DNA from: Sphagnum magellanicum
Taxonomy: Eukaryota; Streptophyta; Sphagnopsida; Sphagnales; Sphagnaceae
Assembly: GCA_021904315.1 (NCBI GenBank)
Contig: CM038907.1
Coordinates: 22,513,223-22,577,222, forward strand
Length of the DNA stretch: 64,000 bases
Direction of reading: 5' to 3'
Shown here: piece by piece, positions 61,021 to 64,000 of the stretch
How positions within the stretch are numbered: position 1 is the stretch's first letter
Layout: each line of letters starts with the position of its first letter
Notes under the pieces: model-generated
Databases searched by the model: none
What the model was told of the DNA's origin: nothing
What the model saw: the letters and a program-made list of their open reading frames with translations, nothing else
Translations under genes and position numbers: made by a program

Positions 61021-64000
61021 GAGATCTCATGCAAGATTTTTGACATTGCGTGAAAAAATTCTCAAAACGTAATATGCACAATTTCCATTCCCCCTTTCAA
61101 ATTGAAAAATTTATAAACTCCTCAGCATTAGGACATTTGATAGTACATTGATCCATTTCTATTCATGAAACCATTGAGTCAGATGTTTTTGCTTTCATGA
61201 ACTAAACCCTAAACACTAAGCTTCACACATCAGTACCCACTGACAATAGCACTTCATATAACCCACACAAGAGTTTGAGGCTGACAACCAAGTGATCCCA
61301 ATGCATCGAAGTATGGTGGTACCATTGCTGAAGCTCACACCAAAGAATAAGTTTGCTGGAAATAGTGTCAAAAATATTGAGTGTGATAAATCATGAACAA
61401 GGTTGGCACATGCTCATCCTACTTGTGAGATTACAGATGAAGGTGCAGGCTGCTTGATCTTTTGCTCTCTCCCTGTCCAAAATTGTCAACACCTCATAAT
61501 CAGGTCTCTCATTGACAAAAATATGGCCTCAACATGTCGTCAACATCTCCAACATTACTGTAAGAATCCATGACAGATGAATAGTATGTTTTAAAGTTTC
61601 CTTGAAAGACCCTTTCCAATGCATTGGATTATTTTGTAGTACCACATGAAGTGCTTCAAACCAAGCTTCCCTTGATAGACAACTCAGAAATCTGCAACAC
61701 CAAGCAAGACCCGTTGAATTTTGAGTAGCGGGACTTGTATATGGTCAATAATCTGGGCTATTACAATGCTCTACCATGCTAGATTCAGCTACCTCAACTT
61801 CAACAATTCCTCCCTAGGAATCAATCGGCTTGGTATAGTCCAGTATTCAAACTCACTTTGGTTGTAAGACCAGACACAGAACTGCGACGCCAAGCTGCAT
61901 CAAGTCTAAGAAACTGGGTTCTGGTATTCTAATATGGAATAGATTGTAGCAAATTTGGAATTTGGAGTTTGTAGCAGAAGAATCAAGTCTTGATTTCGTG
62001 GTCTCCAAACATATAAGCTTGATCTATGTTGTGTTCCGCAAACTTCAAATCAGGAGCTTTTTATTCAGGGAATTTTGCTGCTGCCAGGCTCTCATATCTG
62101 GATATTTTCAGTTGTGTTTGCAGAAGTCCTGGCACATAGAGTCTTTGAGGTAAGGAAGAACGATGCAAAAACAATATATTTTGGGCACAATTGATAGGAG
62201 CTCATTCATTCAAAGTGTCTCAAAATGAATGAACTCCTAATTGTACCCAAAACATATTATTTATGCATAATTCTTAGGGCAGCTTTCCATTGAGTGAGTA
62301 GCTGCACCTTAAAATTTCAAACCAGATTTTTTGTTTTTTTCTTAGCAGTACATATTTCATCATGCAGAACGTGCATGCATAGACTCTGCACTGACATCCA
62401 CAATGTTCATAGGAGGGTGTTTCAACATCCTCCGACTTCAGCTTGGGAATTCCATAGTAATGGAAAAGCCAATGTACCTTCCAAAGCTGAAGGTGCAGTG
62501 ATTCAATGGATAGTTGCACATATTAGTGTTGTTCCTTCATCCTTAAGGATGGGGTACCAGCTCCTTTCCAGAAGTGGCTATTGAAGCATGGCAATCCAGT
62601 TGCCAACTGATTTCAGGGAGAGCTAGAGTGAAATGAATGTTACTCCATCGTGCTAGCCTATAATTGTGACAATTAGTCTCCTGGAAGTGAACTCATATGA
62701 TCTCCTCTTCAAATTTCATTGCTCATTAGGCAGCATGATAAATACCCTCCCTCCAAATAAATGTGAAATTAGCTGCACTTTAGGATAAATGTATGCGATG
62801 ATGGATCAATATTTGTCATAGGTGCAATCCATAAGTTTCAACAAAAGAAAAACATATCTAGGGTAGACCGGCTGGTGATCGAACACTTAAGTGCTCAAGG
62901 CAGGCTGGATCCAGGGGGAGGGCTTCATTGTTTCTAGTGTCCAAACAAAATTTGAACCCCTCCTCTTGGTGCATCTGACATATTAACAATTGTCAAAAAC
63001 AGATTAGAAATGAGAAAGTTACTGCCCCCCAAAAGAAAAGGGGGTCAAGAACTCAAAAAAACAAACCACCAAACACTACCAAAGCCAGTTTCCAAACATG
63101 CAAAACATTCCTTGTATGTTGCTCTCTTGCTATTAGATTTGTAGAACTTCAGGCGGTGCTCCTATAGCACTTTAAATTGTTTAAATGAATAAGAAATAAG
63201 AAAGTTATGAGGTTTGAAAGTTGGAGGGGTCCAAAGAAAAAAAAGAAAAGACAAAAAAATGCATTTTGTAAGTTGGAAGGCTCATTTTTCTTCTTGTTAT
63301 TTTTTCATTACTCCTTTTCTTTTGCACTTCAAAGATGATTTCTAAAGCTTGAGGTAGCACTCCCATAACATTTTAAATCACTCAAAATGAAGCACATATG
63401 ATGAAGATATAAATAAGTGTTTTAGTGATAGGCAGCTGCCTCTGGAAGAACCTCACCGCATTCAATCTGAAGGATCAGTTTACACAAAGTTGGAGAACTT
63501 GGCCACTTGGAGTCTCAGGCTTGCAACAACACACGCTTTCTTTCACAAGCTGCCTGTTATTTACTCATTGGATTAGTGTAGGAAAAACCTCAAGTAGGCA
63601 ATAAGTTTGGAACTCTTAATAGGTGTAAGAGTCAACATGCACACTGTGGGGTACTCTACTGCTTAAGCCCAAGCCATAAGCAAAAATACAACAAAAACCT
63701 ACATATCATCATGGGCATGGCATCTCGGTCCAACATATAAATTACATGTAAAACAAATTGCAGCTTCCAAAGGGTACGGAGTCTATCAAAGACAAGATGA
63801 AGAAGATGAGAAAGTACTGTGTTTCAGGCCAACCACATCCAGTCACTAGCTATGGTTGGGATTCAGCACAGTTATGGACAAATTTCATCCAACGGTGAGG
63901 AGTGGGTGTGATCTTCATGTATTCAGAATCAGCTAACTGGCAATTGCATAAGACGAGATCAACCCACACGCAGTGTGGTGGGGGGGGGGGGGCCTGTACA
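61021..64000. other. Intergenic to the window end, no gene recognised
   Basis: About 3 kb with short unrecognised frames only. It contains one hairpin (62173-62261, listed separately) and a 14-G run near 63979-63992, just before the window edge. A gene beyond the edge cannot be judged. Confidence 0.4.
62173..62261. repeat. Imperfect inverted repeat, arms ~37 bp, loop ~14 bp
   Basis: Left arm about 62173-62210 (AATATATTTTGGGCACAATT then the segment ending AGGAGCTCATTCATT). Right arm about 62225-62261 (AATGAATGAACTCCTAATTG then TACCCAAAACATATT). Only a few mismatches and one 2-nt indel separate the arms. It could be a small foldback element or a hairpin RNA precursor. Confidence 0.8.

Noticed and set aside
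60915-61025. Possible CRISPR-like array
   Set aside because: The repeats are directly abutting with no spacers, in a plant nuclear context; a simple tandem triplication.

Overview
This is nuclear DNA from a land plant. The evidence is split genes with GT-AG introns, TTTAGGG-type telomeric tracts, and plant-specific genes such as the thylakoid SecY. The mix includes a membrane-anchored hybrid histidine kinase with no recognisable CHASE domain and a decayed hAT element with a plant-type zinc finger. Together with very AT-rich intergenic DNA, this leans towards a seed-free plant (bryophyte, lycophyte or fern), but the species cannot be fixed from sequence alone. Most introns are about 100-400 bp.

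Layout. 18-2884 (+): a complete nine-exon ethanolamine-phosphate cytidylyltransferase (PECT1), convergent with 4953-7628 (-): a seven-exon chloroplast SecY (SCY1). 7715-8360: a 33-bp minisatellite. 8738-9767 (+): a CRINKLY4-related receptor-like kinase pseudogene broken in several frames. 11940-15958 (-): an eight-exon hybrid histidine kinase with an odd H-box. 16.9-23.3 kb: AT-rich DNA with tandem repeats and the remains of a hAT-like transposase (18688-21219, -). 23390-27522 (+): SNRNP48, the U11/U12 48K minor-spliceosome protein, with a tandem U12-type 5' splice-site element just downstream. 27.9-37.5 kb: AT-rich DNA with no recognisable gene. 38452-41203 (+): a four-exon GEM-like GRAM-domain protein, with telomeric tracts and long hairpins on both sides. 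42-54 kb: AT-rich, repeat-bearing intergenic DNA. 54478-59819 (-): a nine-exon mitochondrial ATAD3 AAA+ ATPase. 60.4-64 kb: intergenic DNA with a 33-bp triplication and a hairpin.

The genes are ordinary, independent plant loci: phospholipid synthesis, thylakoid protein insertion, phosphorelay signalling, minor splicing, a GRAM-domain protein and mitochondrial membrane maintenance. They do not form a pathway or cluster. All gene models were built by hand from reading frame, splice-site consensus, exon phase and remembered family sequence. Phases close exactly through every junction.

The most notable observation is at SNRNP48. Two perfect copies of GTATCCTT lie 12 nt apart, about 150 nt after the stop codon. 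This matches the known U11-snRNP-binding splicing enhancer through which U11-48K genes control their own splicing. A likely poison exon and a GC-AG intron occur in the same gene. Secondary points are the perfect hairpins abutting telomeric repeats around the GEM-like gene, and the histidine kinase H-box in which the acidic residue after the histidine is replaced.
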